Source: Chloroflexota bacterium
Lineage (GTDB): Bacteria; Chloroflexota; Chloroflexia; JAMDCE01
Direction: 5' to 3'
Assembly (NCBI GenBank): GCA_023489135.1
Contig: JAMDCE010000112.1
Location: 1-7,728 of the forward strand
Length of the DNA: 7,728 nucleotides
A program made the translations under genes and the position numbers. This document shows positions 5,946 through 7,728 of the stretch, piece by piece. A model generated the notes under the pieces. The model made no database searches. It was given only the letters and a program-made list of their open reading frames with translations, and was not told the origin of the DNA. Each line of letters opens with the position of its first letter. Positions within the stretch are counted from its first letter, which is position 1.

Positions 5946-6782
5946 TTAGCTCTGGACAGAAGGCTGGATAACGGACTTGTGGCGCAGCGGCGCGGGTGCC
6001 ACAAAGTGCCAGAAAGCCGCGACGGCGTACAGAACGTAGGCGACAACCTCCGAGAGAGATGGATTGCTGTTGTAACCAAAGACGGCCCTCAAAAAGCTGC
6101 CAACTCCCTCTTCCTTGCTCAACACGCTGCCAGTATCCCACACGTGCTCGACGATCACTGGCAGCAAGCCAGCCTCCTCAAATTCGTGCACTGCGTGGGC
6201 CAGCAGGCCCGCGGCAACTAGAATTAGCAACCCACCTGTGACGTTAAAGAAGCTCCGTAGGTTAAGTCGCGTTCCGCTGGCATAGACAAGGTAGCCGATC
6301 GCCACTGCAACCAGCAGTCCGATAACCCCACCTACGCTTGTCTCGATTGGGCTGGCAGTGCGCGTGGCAGCGAACAGAAAAAGCACAGTCTCGATACCCT
6401 CCCTGACGACGACCAGGAAAGCAAGGGAAGCCAGGGCGAAACCAGATCCAGACAAAAGCGCCTCGTCGACGCGAGCCTGAAGCTCACCCTTGATGTTCAC
6501 CGCCTGGCGTTTCATCCAGATAACCATGTAACTTAACACGCCGACGGCCAACACCATCGCCGTTCCCTCAAAAAGCTGCTCGACGCTACCCTCCAGTTCG
6601 CCAAAAGCGACGAAAATGATAGCACCAGCCGCGAAGCTCAGCATTACCGCCAGACCGGTGCCCAGCCAGACCTTACTCAAATGACGATTATTGCCTATGC
6701 GTGACAGGTAGGCCACGAGGATACCGACGATAAGGGCGGCCTCAAGACCTTCGCGCAAAGTGATGACAAGAGACTGAAACAC
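5946..6782 (-). CDS. FTR1-family iron permease (EfeU-like)
   Basis: This 278-residue integral membrane protein matches the FTR1/EfeU family in length. These permeases move iron across the cytoplasmic membrane. Both family-defining REGxE iron-binding motifs are intact: REGLE at residues 10-14 in the first membrane segment and REGIE at 127-131 in the fourth. Hydrophobic segments are at about 2-25, 44-62, 73-90, 112-137, 148-168, 178-198 and 246-263, giving the expected seven helices. The start codon is GTG, with a near-perfect SD (AGGAGG) 8 nt upstream. The gene has its own promoter and terminator and no EfeO or EfeB partner beside it, so the source of iron delivery and oxidation is not visible here. 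There is no fused cupredoxin or cytochrome domain. A partial DtxR/IdeR-like sequence over the -10 suggests possible iron regulation. A related lead-permease or other metal specificity cannot be excluded from sequence alone. Confidence 0.93.
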   Translation of the reverse strand: MFQSLVITLREGLEAALIVGILVAYLSRIGNNRHLSKVWLGTGLAVMLSFAAGAIIFVAFGELEGSVEQLFEGTAMVLAVGVLSYMVIWMKRQAVNIKGELQARVDEALLSGSGFALASLAFLVVVREGIETVLFLFAATRTASPIETSVGGVIGLLVAVAIGYLVYASGTRLNLRSFFNVTGGLLILVAAGLLAHAVHEFEEAGLLPVIVEHVWDTGSVLSKEEGVGSFLRAVFGYNSNPSLSEVVAYVLYAVAAFWHFVAPAPLRHKSVIQPSVQS

Positions 6783-6790
6783 GTCTATTC

Positions 6791-6796
6791 CCTCCT
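6791..6796 (-). promoter_or_regulatory. Shine-Dalgarno fixing the GTG start of the FTR1 gene
   Basis: AGGAGG on the minus strand, 8 nt before the GTG at 6782. The strong match supports the unusual GTG start, which places the first REGLE motif at residue 10 as in family members. Confidence 0.85.
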
Positions 6797-6878
6797 CTTA
6801 CTATGTGACGTGAGCTCCCCAGGAATGACTCTTTGGTCTGGTTCTCCGCTGCAAAACTACGCAGCCCCCGCTCACTTG

Positions 6879-6897
6879 CGGCCTTAGCATACCCTAA
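6879..6897 (-). promoter_or_regulatory. Possible DtxR/IdeR-like iron box over the FTR1 -10
   Basis: The minus-strand 19-mer TTAGGGTATGCTAAGGCCG agrees with the IdeR/DtxR consensus TTAGGTTAGGCTAACCTAA at 12 of 19 positions, all 12 within the first 14 bases. It also forms its own dyad, CTTAG/CTAAG with a 6-bp spacer, and covers the -10 hexamer. Position and neighbouring gene make iron repression plausible. The right third does not match, so it may be a different metalloregulator site or chance. Confidence 0.35.
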
Positions 6898-6914
6898 GCT
6901 GATCTCTTTGTCAA
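6886..6914 (-). promoter_or_regulatory. Sigma-70 promoter of the FTR1 permease gene
   Basis: On the minus strand TTGACA (6909-6914) is followed after 17 bp by TATGCT (6886-6891): a perfect -35 and a -10 matching at 4 of 6. The leader would be about 100 nt. A short hairpin GCTGC/GCAGC (6848-6852 and 6861-6865) lies within it. A TGGCA/TGCCA dyad (6933-6949) sits just upstream of the -35. Confidence 0.75.
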
Positions 6915-6965
6915 TACTTCTCATGACGCAGTTGGCAGAAGATTTGCCAGACACCCACGCTAAAC

Positions 6966-6993
6966 TGGACATACCGCGCCGATCTATGATATT
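6966..6993 (+). promoter_or_regulatory. Weak candidate promoter of the exonuclease/helicase gene
   Basis: TGGACA (6966-6971, 5 of 6 to -35) and GATATT (6988-6993, 4 of 6 to -10) are separated by 16 bp, giving a short leader of about 25 nt. Nothing better is present in the 240-bp divergent gap on the plus strand. Treat as tentative. Confidence 0.35.
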
Positions 6994-7018
6994 CTCTTAC
7001 TCGTATCCAATAGATCGG
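6979..7018 (+). promoter_or_regulatory. 9-bp inverted repeat spanning the promoter and SD of the exonuclease/helicase gene
   Basis: CCGATCTAT (6979-6987) and ATAGATCGG (7010-7018) are perfect reverse complements 22 bp apart. The right arm overlaps the SD GGAG (7017-7020), which is 4 nt before the ATG. The left arm abuts the candidate -10. It could be an operator with one site on each side of the transcription start or, if transcription starts further upstream, an SD-masking hairpin. Confidence 0.45.
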
Positions 7019-7024
7019 AGAACC

Positions 7025-7728
7025 ATGGATCAAATATACGTCTCGCTTGACCTCGAAATGACCAGCGCGCGTCCTGAGAACCAGGAAATCCTGGAGATTG
7101 CGGCAGTAAAGTTCAAAGGTACAGAGGTCATCGACTCCTGGTCGACTCTGGTAAACCCGCGCTGCTCCATCCCTTATAACATACAGGTGTTAACAGGCAT
7201 CAAGCAAGAGGACGTCAACCGTGCGCCGCTCCTCGCCGAGGTCGTGGGACAGTTCCTCAAGTTTGTGAAGAACTACCCTCTGGTCGCTCACACCGTATCC
7301 TCCGACGTGAACTGCCTCGATCGAAAAGGCGTTCACCTGGACAATCCGCAAATTGATACGTTTGAGCTGGCGACCATATTGCTACCTCGCCTGCCGAGCT
7401 ACAGCCTGGAGGCCGTTGCGAACTATTCGGGCATTTCGTTCAGGGCGAAACACCGAGCCGCTGACGATGCCCTGACGCAAAAAGAGCTATTCATCACGCT
7501 CTGGCGGCTGGCTGAGAATCTCGACCTGTCGATAATCCAGGAAATCAACCGTCTTACCGCATCGATGGATTGGCCGCTCAAGAGAGTTTTTGCCGCCATC
7601 GAACGAGATAAGAGTATGTCTGCCTTCAGTGGCGCCTCGATTCGACAGCAGCTGGCCGCCAAAAGCGGACTCGAGAACGCCGCCCTGGACTTCTGGTTCG
7701 CCACAAAAGACCCCCGAGAGCCCCTGGC
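7025..7728 (+). CDS. dinG: DEDDh 3'-5' exonuclease domain, N-terminus of a DinG-type helicase (partial, runs off the window)
   Basis: The frame is open from ATG 7025 to the window end (234 complete codons), so the C-terminus is missing. Residues 1 to about 160 form a DnaQ-like exonuclease domain with all five catalytic positions: Asp9 and Glu11 in SLDLEMTS, Asp94 in VAHTVSSDVNCL, and His143 and Asp148 in KHRAADDAL, the HxAxxD signature of the DEDDh class. The exact loop sequences deviate from the usual DxETTG (here DLEMTS), but acidic residues are kept. Residues 165-234 do not resemble a stand-alone DNA polymerase III epsilon C-terminus. They look like the linker seen before the XPD/DinG helicase core in exonuclease-DinG fusion proteins of Gram-positive-like bacteria. 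The helicase part is therefore inferred; no Walker motif is in the window. If correct, it acts on DNA in replication or repair. It is transcribed divergently from the permease. The SD is GGAG, 4 nt before the start. A DnaQ-family exonuclease without helicase remains possible. Confidence 0.85.
   Translation, partial: MDQIYVSLDLEMTSARPENQEILEIAAVKFKGTEVIDSWSTLVNPRCSIPYNIQVLTGIKQEDVNRAPLLAEVVGQFLKFVKNYPLVAHTVSSDVNCLDRKGVHLDNPQIDTFELATILLPRLPSYSLEAVANYSGISFRAKHRAADDALTQKELFITLWRLAENLDLSIIQEINRLTASMDWPLKRVFAAIERDKSMSAFSGASIRQQLAAKSGLENAALDFWFATKDPREPL

Noticed and set aside
6742..6972. 76-codon minus-strand frame overlapping the FTR1 start
   Set aside because: It spans the FTR1 promoter and SD in another frame, and the product is unrecognisable. 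It is a by-product of the intergenic region.

Overview
The window looks bacterial. It has Shine-Dalgarno-led genes, short intergenic gaps, textbook sigma-70 promoters (one perfect TTGACA/17 bp/TATAAT) and stem-loop terminators. The gene set is a small Soj-type ParA with a ribbon-helix-helix partner, a PepF/M3 oligoendopeptidase, a stand-alone FTR1 iron permease, and an exonuclease-headed DinG-type protein. This would fit Chloroflexota or a neighbouring Gram-positive-like lineage. That placement is an impression from protein style, not a demonstrated assignment.

Layout: (1) Positions 1-2569 hold no gene I can support. This desert is a mosaic: a strikingly A+C-rich stretch at 1-700 (78% A+C in the first 120 bases), a pyrimidine-rich part around 840-1000, and an AT-richer, slightly G/T-skewed part around 1850-2340. 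It contains repeated CGCCATGGCG/CCGCTATAGG-type words, a perfect 13-bp-arm palindrome at 808-834, a cluster of three adjacent inverted repeats at 1126-1231, and further dyads at 1625-1644, 1787-1830 and 2252-2274. (2) Positions 2570-3751, minus strand, hold a two-gene partition cassette, parA followed by an overlapping RHH gene, with its own consensus promoter and an operator-like dyad. (3) Positions 3820-5811, minus strand, hold an M3 oligoendopeptidase with an extended -10 promoter, a leader of about 120 nt and a GC-rich terminator-like hairpin. (4) Positions 5872-6914, minus strand, hold an FTR1-family iron permease with a GTG start, a strong SD, a TTGACA/17/TATGCT promoter, a partial match to the DtxR/IdeR iron box over the -10, and a 15-bp-stem terminator. 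(5) From 7025 to the window edge, plus strand, is the divergently transcribed N-terminal part of a DEDDh exonuclease/DinG-type helicase.

The four minus-strand genes fall into three separate transcription units rather than one operon. The part that most deserves follow-up is the partition cassette. It pairs ParA with an RHH protein rather than ParB and lies beside a 2.5-kb gene-free region rich in palindromes. One hypothesis is that the gene-free DNA carries the cis-acting (centromere-like) sites for the cassette, or is the remnant of an integrated plasmid-like element. This is inference; nothing in the sequence proves it.
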